DNA of 64,000 nt. Source: Conexibacter woesei DSM 14684. Its GTDB lineage: Bacteria; Actinomycetota; Thermoleophilia; Solirubrobacterales; Solirubrobacteraceae. Below, piece by piece: positions 8,117 to 16,757 of the stretch. The notes under the pieces were generated by a model. It had not been told where the DNA came from and searched no databases. It worked only from the letters and a program-made list of their open reading frames with translations. Both the position numbers and the translations under genes were made by a program. Numbering within the stretch: the stretch's first letter is position 1; every line of letters starts with the position of its first letter. The DNA lies in the NCBI RefSeq assembly GCF_000025265.1, contig NC_013739.1:5938001-6002000 (forward strand), written 5' to 3'.

Positions 8117-9115
8117 GTGAACGCGTCCCCGCAGATCAGCCGCGAGCGCCAGGGCCTGCTGCTCTGCGCGCTCGCGGCTGTCGGCTTCGGCACGATGGGC
8201 GTGCTCGCGAAGCTCGCCTACGCCGCCGGCGCGAACGTCCTGACGCTGCTGTCGGTGCGCTTCGCGGTCGGCGCGCTGCTGCTGTGGGCGATCGCCGCGC
8301 ACCGCGGCGTCGCGCGCATCCCCAGCCGGCGCGCCGCGCTCGGCGCGCTGCTGCTCGGGCTGCTGCTCTACAGCGCCGAGTCCGGCCTCTACGCGTCCGC
8401 GCTCACGCACATCGACGCGTCGCTCGCCGAGCTGCTGATGTTCACCTACCCCGCGATCGTCGTGCTGGCCGCGATCGCGCTGCGACGCGAGCAGCCCTCC
8501 CAGCGTCGCGTCGGCGCCGTCGCGATCGCCTCCAGCGGCGTCGTGCTCGTGCTGCTGGGCGGGTCGACCGGCGCGATCGACCCGGTCGGCGTCGGCCTCG
8601 CGCTCGGCGCCGCGCTGCTCTACGCCGTCTACGTGCTGAGCGCCGACGCGCTCGGCGGCAGACTGCACCCGCTCACGTTCGCGGCGCTGATCTGCACCGG
8701 CGCGGCGATCTCCTTCAGCGTCGTCGGCGGCGCGTCGGGCTCGCTCCAGCTCGGCGGCCTCGCCGGCGAGGCGTGGCTGTGGATCGGCGTGATCGGCGTC
8801 GCCTCGACCGCAGTCGGCATGAGCGCCTTCGTCGCCGGCGTCGAGCGGCTCGGTCCGAGCCGCGCCTCGATCATGTCGGCGCTGGACCCGGTCGTCGCCG
8901 TGATCGCCGGCGCGGCCGTCTTCTCGGAGCGGCTGGGACCGATCCAGATCGCCGGCGGCCTGCTCGTCGTCAGCGCGATGATCGTGCTGCAGCTGCCGGC
9001 GCTCGCCCGCCGTCGCCGCTTGGCGATACCATCGCCCGACTGTGGCGCTTGTGCTCAGCCCGCCCCTCAGCCCTCAGCTGGCTCGCTCGCGCTCGTCACT
9101 TCCGAGCGGCGATGA
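8117..9115 (+). CDS. EamA/DMT-superfamily metabolite exporter
   Basis: 332 residues with two EamA repeats and about ten hydrophobic membrane segments, for example ALAAVGFGTMGVLAKLAYAA in the first half and VASTAVGMSAFVAGVERLG in the second. RhaT/YdcZ-like members export small metabolites or amino acids; the substrate is unknown. The GTG at 8117 follows TACCTT by 6 nt. The gene is divergent from a LysR gene, a common arrangement for inducible exporters. Its last 74 bp overlap the start of the DNA ligase gene. Confidence 0.88.
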   Translation: MNASPQISRERQGLLLCALAAVGFGTMGVLAKLAYAAGANVLTLLSVRFAVGALLLWAIAAHRGVARIPSRRAALGALLLGLLLYSAESGLYASALTHIDASLAELLMFTYPAIVVLAAIALRREQPSQRRVGAVAIASSGVVLVLLGGSTGAIDPVGVGLALGAALLYAVYVLSADALGGRLHPLTFAALICTGAAISFSVVGGASGSLQLGGLAGEAWLWIGVIGVASTAVGMSAFVAGVERLGPSRASIMSALDPVVAVIAGAAVFSERLGPIQIAGGLLVVSAMIVLQLPALARRRRLAIPSPDCGACAQPAPQPSAGSLALVTSERR

Positions 9116-9986
9116 GTGGGCGTACGAGCCGAAGTTCGACGGCTTTCGCGCGATCGCGTTCGTCGAGGGCGACGAGGTGCGGATCCAGTCGCGCGGCGGC
9201 AGACCGCTGGAGCGCTACTTCCCCGAGCTGAGATTCCCGCCGGGACGCTACGTCGTCGACGGCGAGATCGTGATCGAGGGCGAGGACGGCCAGCAGGACT
9301 TCGACCTGCTGTCGCAGCGGATCCACCCGGCCGCTTCGCGGATCGAGCTGCTGTCGGTGCAGACGCCGGCGCGCTTCATCGCGTTCGACCTGCTCGCCGA
9401 CGCCGACGCGAGCCTGCTGGAGCGCCCGTTCTCGGAGCGGCGCGCGGCGCTGGAAGCTTTGGACGCCCCCGGCTTGGAGCTGACGCCGCTCGTGCGCACC
9501 GCCGAGGAGGCGGAGGCGTGGCTGCGCAGCGCCGAGGGCGTCGTCGCGAAGGAGCTGGCGGCGCCGTACAAGCCCGGCGAGCGCGCCGGGATGGCGAAGA
9601 TCAAGCGGGTCCGCACGATCGACGCCGTCATCACCGGCTGGCGGCCGGGCAAGGAGCCGTTCACGGTCGGCTCGCTGATCCTCGGGCTCTACGACGCCGA
9701 CGGCGAGCTGCGCGTCGTCGGCCACACGTCGTCGCTGAGAGCGGCGGAGAGACGCGAGCTGGTCGACAGACTGCGGCCGTACGAGACCGGCGAGCGCGGC
9801 TCGGCCGACCCGAGCCGCTGGAAGAACGACAAGGATCTCGAATGGGTCGCACTGCGGCCGGAGCTGGTCGTCGAGATCTCGTTCGACCACGTCAGCGGCC
9901 GGCGCATCCGCCACGGCGCGAAGCTGAAGCGCTGGCGCGAGGACAAGCCGGCGGCCGAGTGCCGCATCGAGCAGCTCGCAGATTGA
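9042..9986 (+). CDS. ATP-dependent DNA ligase, LigC-like
   Basis: 314 residues: an adenylation domain plus an OB-fold, without the extra nuclease or polymerase domains of LigD. Motif I is EPKFDGFRAI with the adenylated Lys31; motif III is FIAFDLLA, motif IV EGVVAKE and motif V MAKIKR. The OB-fold carries ELVVEISFDHVS. LigC-type enzymes seal nicks in repair and supplement LigD end joining. The GTG start has TACCAT at 9027-9032, inside the EamA gene, so it may have its own promoter. No Ku gene is in the window. Confidence 0.9.
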   Translation: MALVLSPPLSPQLARSRSSLPSGDEWAYEPKFDGFRAIAFVEGDEVRIQSRGGRPLERYFPELRFPPGRYVVDGEIVIEGEDGQQDFDLLSQRIHPAASRIELLSVQTPARFIAFDLLADADASLLERPFSERRAALEALDAPGLELTPLVRTAEEAEAWLRSAEGVVAKELAAPYKPGERAGMAKIKRVRTIDAVITGWRPGKEPFTVGSLILGLYDADGELRVVGHTSSLRAAERRELVDRLRPYETGERGSADPSRWKNDKDLEWVALRPELVVEISFDHVSGRRIRHGAKLKRWREDKPAAECRIEQLAD

Positions 9987-10010
9987 CGAAAAGCAGCACA
10001 CTGCTTTTCG
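9987..10010. terminator. Perfect 10-bp hairpin directly after the ligase stop codon
   Basis: CGAAAAGCAG, a CACA loop and CTGCTTTTCG begin one base after the TGA. The -10 box of the next gene (TAGTAT, 10012-10017) starts 2 nt later, so the element may be both terminator and operator. Confidence 0.6.
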
Positions 10011-10023
10011 GTAGTATTTGGCG

Positions 10024-11025
10024 ATGCCGCTGAAGAGCTACGGGGTGCTGAAGGGCAGCGCGGTCGACCGGCGGCTCGCCTCCGGCGAGAACGGCCACTT
10101 CCAGATCCACGTCGTCGACGACACGACCGACTATCGCGTCGCGGTCAACGTCGAGTCGGCGCTGGAGCCGTCCGAGCTGGAGTACCTCGTCGCCTCCGAC
10201 TTCACCCACCCGCTGCTCGCCGACCTCGTCGCACTGCCGGCCGGCTGGAATCCGCTGCCGAGCAGAGCGGGCGGCGTCGCGCTCGACTTCATCCGCGGCA
10301 ACCTGTTCGACCGCAGCAGGATGAGAACGCTCCCGTTCGCCGTGCCCGGGCCCGACAACGACCTCAACGAGAAGCTCGACCACTACGTCCAGCGCGCGCT
10401 CGGCGACGAGCACGCGACCGTCTACGCGTTCGGCGAGCGGTGGGGGCCGGAGGCGGGCAGAAAGGACAAGATCTTCGGCTTCCTGCCCGGCAACGGCGTG
10501 CACGACATCCACATGAACCAGGCGAACGTCGGCCGCTTCGTCGGCGACGACGGCGTCTGGCAGGACGGCGCGCTGCTGCTGCACTTCCCCGCGCACGACA
10601 CGACGCCGGAGCAGTGGGTCGGGATCTTCCTCAAGTTCCAGTCGCAGACCTGGCACACCGACGATGCGACCGGCCACCAGCTTCCGGTCGAGGGCGGCGC
10701 CGTGCCCGACGGCAGCGTCCGCGTCGTCGCCGCGCTCGCGAACGCCGACGACTCGCCGGAGACGGAGTTCGTCACGCTGCTCAACACGACGGCGCGCGCG
10801 ATCGACCTCGACGGCTGGCAGCTGGCCGACCGCGACGGCAACACGATGCGGCTCGCCGGGCGGATCGCGCCCGGCGAGAGCCTGCGGCTGCGGCTCGCAC
10901 CGCCCGTCGTGCTGCCCAACGGCGGCGGCACCGTGACGCTGCTCGACGCCGCCGGCCTGCGCGTCGACGGCGTCGCCTACACAGCCGCGCAGGCGCGCGA
11001 GTCGGGCCGCACGATCGTCTTCTAG
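10024..11025 (+). CDS. DUF2278 protein with C-terminal lamin-tail-like domain
   Basis: 333 residues. About residues 1-215 match the DUF2278 family (MPLKSYGVLKGSAVDRRLA start; DIHMNQANVG; FLKFQSQTWHTDDATG). About 228-333 look like a lamin-tail beta-sandwich (TEFVTLLNTTARAIDLDGWQ, LADRDGN). DUF2278 has no established biochemical role; the lamin-tail fold often mediates binding outside or at surfaces, but no signal peptide is visible here. The ATG follows TAGTAT by 6 nt. Confidence 0.85.
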   Translation: MPLKSYGVLKGSAVDRRLASGENGHFQIHVVDDTTDYRVAVNVESALEPSELEYLVASDFTHPLLADLVALPAGWNPLPSRAGGVALDFIRGNLFDRSRMRTLPFAVPGPDNDLNEKLDHYVQRALGDEHATVYAFGERWGPEAGRKDKIFGFLPGNGVHDIHMNQANVGRFVGDDGVWQDGALLLHFPAHDTTPEQWVGIFLKFQSQTWHTDDATGHQLPVEGGAVPDGSVRVVAALANADDSPETEFVTLLNTTARAIDLDGWQLADRDGNTMRLAGRIAPGESLRLRLAPPVVLPNGGGTVTLLDAAGLRVDGVAYTAAQARESGRTIVF

Positions 11026-11039
11026 CGCGCCCGCGTCTT

Positions 11040-12509
11040 CTAGGCGTGCACGACGTCGACCTCGCCGCGGCGCGCGGCCTCGGCGTGCTCGCGCGAGTCG
11101 CGTGAGGAGATCAGCACCGCCGCCAGCACGACGCCGGCGAGCGCGAAGCCGGCGCCGACCAGGAACGCGTCCTGGAAGCCCTCGGTCAGCGCCACGGCCG
11201 GATCGCCGACGCCCGCCTCGACAGCGTCGCGCGTGCCGGCGTTGGCGATCGAGGCGAGGATCGCGAGGCCGAGCGCGCCGCCGATCTGCTGCGAGGTGTT
11301 GATCAGGCCCGACGCGAGGCCCGCCTGGGCGCCCGTCGTACCGGTCACCGCCGCGATCGTGACCGGGACGAACGCGAGGCCGAGGCCCGCGCCGGCGAGC
11401 AGCGACGGCCCGAGCACGTCGGATACGAACGAGCCGCCCGGGGCGCTCACCTGCGTGAACCAGCCGAGGCCGGCGACGACGAGCAGCATGCCGGCGATCA
11501 GCGTCAGCTTGAACCCGATCTTCGTGACGAGCGCCGATGCGAGGCCGGCGCAGACGATGATCGCGAGCGACAGCGGCAGGAACGCGAAGCCCGCCTCGAC
11601 CGACGACTGGCCGAGCACCTGCTGCAGGTAGAGCGTGACGATGAAGAACATCGAGAACAGCGACATGCCGACGAACAGCCCGACGACGTTCGCGCCGCGC
11701 AGCGTGCGCAGGCGGAAGATCGAGAACGGGACGAGCGGGCGGCGGCTGCGCAGCTCGATCACGACGAACGCGGCGAGCAGCAGCAGCGCGCCGGCGATCC
11801 GCAGCAGCGTCGCGGTCGAGGTCCAGCCGGCGCTCGTCGCGTCGACGAGCGCGTAGACGAGCAGCGCGAGGCCCGCCGTGACGCTGATCGCGCCGGGGAT
11901 GTCGAACGCGCGCTCGGTCTCGCCCGCGGTCGACTCGACGAGCCGCAGCGGCGCCTGCCAGATCAGCAGTGCGCCGATCGGGACGTTCACGAACAGCACC
12001 CACTCCCAGCCGGCCCACTCGGTCAGCACGCCGCCGAGCAGCGTCCCGACCGCGCCGCCGGCACCGGCGACCGCGCCCCACGCGCCGAGCGCGCGGTTGC
12101 GCTCGGCACCCTCGCGGAACATCGTCGTGATGATCGACAGCGCCGCCGGCGAGATGATCGCGGCGCCGAGCCCTTGCAGCGCGCGGGCGGCGATCAGCCA
12201 CTCGGCGCTCGGTGCGAGCCCGCCGAGCAGCGAGGCGACGGAGAACAGCGCCATGCCGGAGACGAACATCCGCCGCCGTCCGAGGAAGTCGGCGAGCCGT
12301 CCACCGAGCAGCAGGAAGCCGCCGAACGTGAGCGTGTAGGCGTTGACGATCCACGAGAGGTCGTCATGAGACATCTTCAGGTCGCTGCCGATCGACGGCA
12401 GCGCGACGTTGACGATCGATGCGTCCATGACGACGACGAACTCCGTCATCACGAGCAGCAGCAGCGCGATGTTCTTCGCGCGCGGTGTGTCGAGCGAGGT
12501 GGTGGCCAT
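11040..12509 (-). CDS. DHA2-family MFS drug exporter (EmrB/QacA type)
   Basis: 489 residues with 14 predicted membrane helices. Typical motifs are VMDASIVNVALPSIG in TM1, WIVNAYTLTFGGFLLLGGR with LADFLGRR (motif A), and ALQGLGAAIISPAALSII (motif C region). Members expel lipophilic compounds by proton antiport; the substrate is unknown. It stands alone, 52 nt downstream of the response-regulator gene on the same strand, so read-through is possible. Confidence 0.9.
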   Translation of the reverse strand: MATTSLDTPRAKNIALLLLVMTEFVVVMDASIVNVALPSIGSDLKMSHDDLSWIVNAYTLTFGGFLLLGGRLADFLGRRRMFVSGMALFSVASLLGGLAPSAEWLIAARALQGLGAAIISPAALSIITTMFREGAERNRALGAWGAVAGAGGAVGTLLGGVLTEWAGWEWVLFVNVPIGALLIWQAPLRLVESTAGETERAFDIPGAISVTAGLALLVYALVDATSAGWTSTATLLRIAGALLLLAAFVVIELRSRRPLVPFSIFRLRTLRGANVVGLFVGMSLFSMFFIVTLYLQQVLGQSSVEAGFAFLPLSLAIIVCAGLASALVTKIGFKLTLIAGMLLVVAGLGWFTQVSAPGGSFVSDVLGPSLLAGAGLGLAFVPVTIAAVTGTTGAQAGLASGLINTSQQIGGALGLAILASIANAGTRDAVEAGVGDPAVALTEGFQDAFLVGAGFALAGVVLAAVLISSRDSREHAEAARRGEVDVVHA

Positions 12510-12561
12510 GCCAGGAGACGAACGGCGCCCGGCGATGGGGACAGGCCCCGGCGAACCCGCG

Positions 12562-13233
12562 CTATCTCGCGTCGTCGTCGTGCTCGACGAGGCCGCGCGA
12601 GGCAGCCCAGTGGCTCAGCTCGTGGCGTGAGGAGAGCTGCAGCTTGCGCAGGACCGAGCCGACGTGCGTCTCGACGGTGCGCGGGCTGATCCCCAGCCGC
12701 GCGGCGATCCGCTTGTAGGCGTAGCCGCGCGCGAGGTGGTGGAGCACCTCGCGCTCGCGCGGCGTCAGCTGGTCGAGCTCGTCGTCGGCCTGCTCCTCCG
12801 CCGGTGCGCTGAACGCCTGCAGCACGAAGGCCGCGAGCCGCGGGCTGAAGTACGGCTCACCCTGGCGCACTCTCACGATCGCGTCGAGCAGTGCCGGCGT
12901 GTCGATCGTCTTGGTCACGTAGCCGCGCGCGCCGGCGCGGACCATCGGGACGACGTCCTCGGCCGCGTCGGAGACCGACAGCGCCAGGAACGCCGGTGCC
13001 CCCGCGATCCCGCGGAACGCCTCCAGCACGGCGAGCCCGCCGCCGTCGGGCAGGTGCACGTCGAGCAGCACGACGTCGGGCGAGACGGCGCCGATCACGG
13101 CGATCGCCTCCGCCGGCGACGCCGCCTCGCCGACGACGTCGCACGCCGCCGCCAGCTCCGCGCGGACGCCGGCGCGGAAGAGGTGGTGGTCGTCGACGAT
13201 CACGACGATCGGACGGCCAGAGCGCTCGCTCAT
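12562..13233 (-). CDS. NarL/LuxR-type response regulator
   Basis: 223 residues. The receiver domain has the acidic pocket IVDDHHLFRAGV and phospho-acceptor Asp in VVLLDVHLPDGG, plus the conserved Lys in YVTKTID. The C-terminal LuxR HTH is LTPREREVLHHLARGY followed by RTVETHVGSVLRKLQ. It ends a three-gene operon (PspC protein, kinase, regulator) with ATGA overlaps at both junctions and is the likely binder of the promoter of that operon. Confidence 0.94.
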   Translation of the reverse strand: MSERSGRPIVVIVDDHHLFRAGVRAELAAACDVVGEAASPAEAIAVIGAVSPDVVLLDVHLPDGGGLAVLEAFRGIAGAPAFLALSVSDAAEDVVPMVRAGARGYVTKTIDTPALLDAIVRVRQGEPYFSPRLAAFVLQAFSAPAEEQADDELDQLTPREREVLHHLARGYAYKRIAARLGISPRTVETHVGSVLRKLQLSSRHELSHWAASRGLVEHDDDAR

Positions 13234-14483
13234 CCCGCTCTCCCGATCGCGTCGCCGAAGCGCAGGGCGACCTCGGTGCCCTCGCCCGCGACCGAGTCGA
13301 TCGCCGCCTCGCCGCCGACGCCGGCCATCCGGCCGACGATCGCGTCGCGCACGCCGCGCCGCTCCGCCGAGACCGCGTCAAGGTCGAAGCCGTTGCCCTC
13401 GTCGCGCACGTAGACCGCCGCGCCGTCGCGCGACAGCTCCGCGAAGACGACGAGCGGCGTCCCGCGCGCGTGCCGCGCCGCGTTGCGCAGCGCCTCGCGC
13501 GCGGCGCCGACGAGCGCGTGGCCCTGCGCGTCGAGCGGGCGGTCGCCGAGCACCGTCACGTCGACGTCGACGCGCTCCTCCGTCTCGACCTCCTCGGCGG
13601 TCATGTGCAGTGCGCCCGCGAGCGTCGAGGCGCCCAGCTCCGCCTCGCCCGCCATCCAGGCGCGCAGCGCGCGCTCCTGTCCGCGTGCGAGGCGTGTCAC
13701 CGCGGCCGGGTCCGATGCCTGCCGCTGAACGAGCGCGAGCGTCTGCAGGACCGAGTCGTGCAGGTGCGCGGCGACGCGCAGCCGCTCGTCCTCGCGCGCC
13801 TGCGCGAGCCGGTCGCGGTCGCCGCGGGCGACGCTGCCGACGAGCACCGGCACGCCGATCACCGCGAGCGTGACGAGCGCGGCGACGACGAGCACCACCA
13901 TCCAGGTCCAGTCGGTGTACGCGAGATAGGGGCCGATCACGCCGACGGCGAGCAGCGTCGCCCAGCCGACGAGCAGCCCGCCGACGACGGCTCTCCACGG
14001 CAGCCAGCGGACGCGCTCGCCCATCGTCATCCGCTGCCACGGCGTGTCTGCGGCGCGGGCGCCCGCGCGGCGTGCGCGGCGGCGCAGGTCCTCCGCGATC
14101 AGCACCAGCCCGCTGCTCGCAGCCGCGAGAGCGACCACCAGCACGGTCACGCCACTGCTGCCGTCGAGCCGCGAGACGGCGAGCAGCAGCAGCGGCGTGA
14201 TCAGCAGCAGCGGGGCGACGAGCAGCGCGACGCGGCCGCGCGAGCCGCGCATCAGCTGCACCGCCGCGGGCACGAGCACGACGGCCACGAGCGTGAGCCC
14301 GCCGGCCGCGAGCGCGAGGGCGACGATCCGGGTCGACAGCGCGCCGCCGCGCGCCGCCAGCGCCAGCACGAGCGCCGCCAGCAGCGTCGCGCCGGCGAAC
14401 GCCGTCGCACGCCAGCTCGGGTCGCTCCAGCGGCCGCGCGGAGCGCTGGGGGCCGTCGCGGGGTGGATCGCGGCCCCGCTCAT
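13230..14483 (-). CDS. NarL-type sensor histidine kinase
   Basis: 417 residues. The N-terminal half holds about six or more hydrophobic membrane segments with no large extracellular loop, as in intramembrane-sensing kinases. Then come the HisKA_3 box with the phosphorylated His in AAHLHDSVLQTLALVQRQ and a HATPase domain with REALRNAARHARG and DEGNGFDLDAV. It overlaps its neighbours by 4 nt on each side, so it surely pairs with the adjacent regulator. It probably senses envelope stress, judging from the PspC gene before it (inference). Confidence 0.92.
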   Translation of the reverse strand: MSGAAIHPATAPSAPRGRWSDPSWRATAFAGATLLAALVLALAARGGALSTRIVALALAAGGLTLVAVVLVPAAVQLMRGSRGRVALLVAPLLLITPLLLLAVSRLDGSSGVTVLVVALAAASSGLVLIAEDLRRRARRAGARAADTPWQRMTMGERVRWLPWRAVVGGLLVGWATLLAVGVIGPYLAYTDWTWMVVLVVAALVTLAVIGVPVLVGSVARGDRDRLAQAREDERLRVAAHLHDSVLQTLALVQRQASDPAAVTRLARGQERALRAWMAGEAELGASTLAGALHMTAEEVETEERVDVDVTVLGDRPLDAQGHALVGAAREALRNAARHARGTPLVVFAELSRDGAAVYVRDEGNGFDLDAVSAERRGVRDAIVGRMAGVGGEAAIDSVAGEGTEVALRFGDAIGRAG

Positions 14484-15595
14484 CGCAGCTCCTCGGCCGG
14501 CGCGCAGGCGCCGCGCTGGAGCCGATCGAGCGTGCGGCCGAAGCGCTCCGACTCCCGGTGCCACGCCCGCCAGCGGCGCTGCACGCGCGGGTCGGGGTTG
14601 TCCTCGGTCCAGTTCGAGTTGCGGGCGTCCGGCGGCAGCGGCAACCCGATCGAGTCGGGCCACGAGGCGTTGTTGAGCGGGTCGACGCCGCCGGGGTAGT
14701 CGCGGATCACGAGCTGGTCGGCGAGCGAGCTGAAGTCGATCTGCAGCGTCGGCGCGTCGGGGTCGCTGCTGTCGCGCAGCCAGCGGCCGCTCGACGGGCC
14801 CTGCCACTCGCCGTACGCCGTCAGCGTGTTCGTACCGCCCAAGGAACGGGCGGTCAGCGTCTCCAACGCGCGCAGCGCGACGCCGCCGATGCGGTAGCGG
14901 ACGTCGAGGTTGAAGCAGCGGTCGCGCGGCAGCGCGACGATCGTGTCGCCGACGCCGGCGCGGATCTTCAGCGGCACGGTCGCCCGCGGGGGCGCCTGGA
15001 AGCCGCGCAGGTCGACGAGCAGGTCGCCGAAGCCGGCCTCGTAGCCGCCGGACGGCAGCTCTGCCGGCGTCCGCGGGGTGACGATCTCCTGCCCGGTCGT
15101 CGGCTTCAGGTACGTGCCGCTGGCCGCGACGACGACGGCAGGCGCGGTCGCGGCGGCGAGCGGCAGCAGGATCCACGCCGGCCGCACCGTCGGCCAGGCG
15201 GCGAGCGCACCGAGCAGGAGGACGCCGACCGCGACCGCGACCGCCCAGCCGAAGCCGAACAGCGTCACCGCGCCGGCGGCGACGGCGATCGTCACGAGTC
15301 CGGCGCAGGCGGCCGCGAGCAGCGCGAGCGAGGCGAAGCCGCGCAGCAGCGTCGGGCCGTCGTCGCGCTCGCCCTCCGCCGGCAGCACGAGCCAGCAGGC
15401 GACGTAGGCGAGCACGCCGAGGCCGGCGAACAGCGCCGCGACCGCGAACAGCGCGCGCACCTGGCCGACCGGGGTGCCCCAGCGATCCGCCAGGCCGCGG
15501 CAGACGCCGGCCAGCCAGCGGCCTCTCTGGGCGCGCAGGAGCGGCTGCGGCAACGGGTCGCCGTGGCCTGGATCTGCCGACGTCACGTCAGTCAT
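14480..15595 (-). CDS. PspC-domain membrane protein (LiaF-like accessory of the two-component system)
   Basis: 371 residues. The N-terminal PspC domain reads RGRWLAGVCRGLADRWGTPV followed by a helix ending CWLVLPAEGE. Three or four more membrane segments follow, then an outward C-terminal region containing GFGDLLVDLRGF and VGDTIVALPRD, a repeat pattern of the DUF2154/LiaF-like beta domain. Such proteins usually modulate a partner kinase of the LiaS or PspC-associated type. It is the first gene of the operon; a 38-bp repeat lies 31-68 nt upstream of its ATG. Confidence 0.85.
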   Translation of the reverse strand: MTDVTSADPGHGDPLPQPLLRAQRGRWLAGVCRGLADRWGTPVGQVRALFAVAALFAGLGVLAYVACWLVLPAEGERDDGPTLLRGFASLALLAAACAGLVTIAVAAGAVTLFGFGWAVAVAVGVLLLGALAAWPTVRPAWILLPLAAATAPAVVVAASGTYLKPTTGQEIVTPRTPAELPSGGYEAGFGDLLVDLRGFQAPPRATVPLKIRAGVGDTIVALPRDRCFNLDVRYRIGGVALRALETLTARSLGGTNTLTAYGEWQGPSSGRWLRDSSDPDAPTLQIDFSSLADQLVIRDYPGGVDPLNNASWPDSIGLPLPPDARNSNWTEDNPDPRVQRRWRAWHRESERFGRTLDRLQRGACAPAEELR

Positions 15596-15625
15596 TGTGG
15601 CGATCCGCGTCGTGCGCGCCCATCC

Positions 15626-15663
15626 GGGATCCCACCGGACCGTCTACGGGATCTCCCGGAGTC
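15626..15663. repeat. 38-bp regulatory repeat, copy A (upstream of the PspC operon)
   Basis: It matches copy B (16720-16757) at 31 of 38 positions, including the identical 20-bp core CTACGGGATCTCCCGGAGTC, which holds the dyad CGGGA-TC-TCCCG. It lies 31-68 nt before the PspC start, so it is a promoter or operator rather than a mobile element. It touches the last two bases of the carboxypeptidase stop codon. Confidence 0.7.
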
Positions 15664-16516
15664 ATCGCATCCGCCGCAGGCCGTGGCGCAGCAGCGTCAT
15701 CGTCGCGCGGTCGCGGTCGGCCTCGCTGCGCGTGCCGAGCACGGCCGAGATCACCGCTCGGCCGCCGCGCGTGGCGGAGCCGACGAGCACGTAGCCGGCC
15801 GCCTTCGTGTGGCCGGTCTTGACGCCGTCGACCGCCAGCGGACCGCCGAGCAGGTCGTTGGTGTTCTCCAGCGTGCGCGCGACCGCGCCCGAGGAGAGCG
15901 TCACGCTCGGTGAAGCGACGATCTCGCGGAAGGCGTCGTGACGGCGCAGCTCGCGCGTGAGCGTGACGAGGTCGGCGGCACTGGAGCTGGTGCCGTCGTC
16001 GAGGCCGATCGGGTTGCCGTAGCGCGTGTCGCTCATGCCCAGCTCCTGCGCGCGCTCGTTCATCAGCTCGACGAACGCTTCCTGCGAGCCCGCGACGCCC
16101 TCCGCCAGCGCAATCGCGGCGTCGTTGCCGCTGACCACCAGCAGGCCGCGCAGCAGGTCGCCGACGAGCAGCTGCTCATCGGTGCCGAGCCCGACGCGCG
16201 ACTCGGTCGGATCGCCCGCGTACGCCGGCGCGGTGAACGAGTCCTCGAGCGACGTCCGCTCGAGCGCGACAAGCGCGGTCATCAGCTTGGCGGTGCTGCC
16301 GATCAGCAGCCTGCGATGCGGCCGGTCGGCGTAGAGGACCCGGCCGGTGCGCGCGTCGGCGACGATCGCGGCGCTGTGCGGCGGCAGCTTCAGCTGCGCG
16401 TTCTGCGGCGCCGTGCCGACGGCGCCGTAGCCGGTCGGGGCCGACTGCACGGCTTTGATCGCGACGACGGCAACGAGCACGGCCGCCGTCGCCGCCAGCA
16501 GGCGGAACCTCTTCAT
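15662..16516 (-). CDS. D-alanyl-D-alanine carboxypeptidase (PBP5/S11 family)
   Basis: 284 residues with an N-terminal membrane anchor or signal (FRLLAATAAVLVAVVAIKA) and the three penicillin-binding motifs: GSTAKLMTA (SxxK), VVSGNDAAI (SxN) and DGVKTGHTKAAG (KTG). It lacks the C-terminal beta domain of PBP5, which is common in actinobacterial members. The family trims the terminal D-Ala from peptidoglycan stem peptides outside the membrane. It follows the zinc-ribbon gene by 20 nt and probably shares its promoter carrying repeat copy B. Confidence 0.92.
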   Translation of the reverse strand: MKRFRLLAATAAVLVAVVAIKAVQSAPTGYGAVGTAPQNAQLKLPPHSAAIVADARTGRVLYADRPHRRLLIGSTAKLMTALVALERTSLEDSFTAPAYAGDPTESRVGLGTDEQLLVGDLLRGLLVVSGNDAAIALAEGVAGSQEAFVELMNERAQELGMSDTRYGNPIGLDDGTSSSAADLVTLTRELRRHDAFREIVASPSVTLSSGAVARTLENTNDLLGGPLAVDGVKTGHTKAAGYVLVGSATRGGRAVISAVLGTRSEADRDRATMTLLRHGLRRMR

Positions 16517-16536
16517 CGTCGACTCCAGTGGTTGGG

Positions 16537-16680
16537 CTATTGCTTCGTCGCCGGCGGTGCCGGCTCGCGGCAGAGCGCAAGCCCGCAGCCGCAGGCGCGA
16601 CAGCGCGCGACGTTGCGGATCTGCTCGTAGCGCCAGCGGGTGCCGCACGCGACGCAGCGGTACAGCGCGGCCGTCTTCAT
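16537..16680 (-). CDS. 47-residue zinc-ribbon protein
   Basis: A short gene with ATG at 16680 and TAG at 16537-16539. It encodes MKTAALYRCVACGTRWRY and then CRACGCGLALC: two Cys pairs (CVAC and CRAC, with further Cys after) that form a probable zinc ribbon. Function is unknown; such mini-proteins can bind RNA polymerase, the ribosome or redox partners. It lies 20 nt before the carboxypeptidase gene and 40 nt after repeat copy B. The reading frame, Cys spacing and position support a real gene. Confidence 0.72.
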   Translation of the reverse strand: MKTAALYRCVACGTRWRYEQIRNVARCRACGCGLALCREPAPPATKQ

Positions 16681-16719
16681 GCGGAGCAGTCTGCGGTCCG
16701 CGGCGTCTCGCGACAAGAC

Positions 16720-16757
16720 GGGATCATCCGGAACGGCCTACGGGATCTCCCGGAGTC
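16720..16757. repeat. 38-bp regulatory repeat, copy B (upstream of zinc-ribbon/carboxypeptidase)
   Basis: Second copy of the element at 15626-15663, in the same orientation, 40-77 nt before the zinc-ribbon start codon. The rest of 16758-16946 is comparatively AT-rich and holds the promoter of the TasA-like gene on the other strand; I see no RNA gene there. Confidence 0.7.

Noticed and set aside
15626-16757. The two 38-bp repeats as transposon or insertion-sequence ends
   Set aside because: They are direct, not inverted, flank no transposase, and both stand at promoter distance from minus-strand genes.
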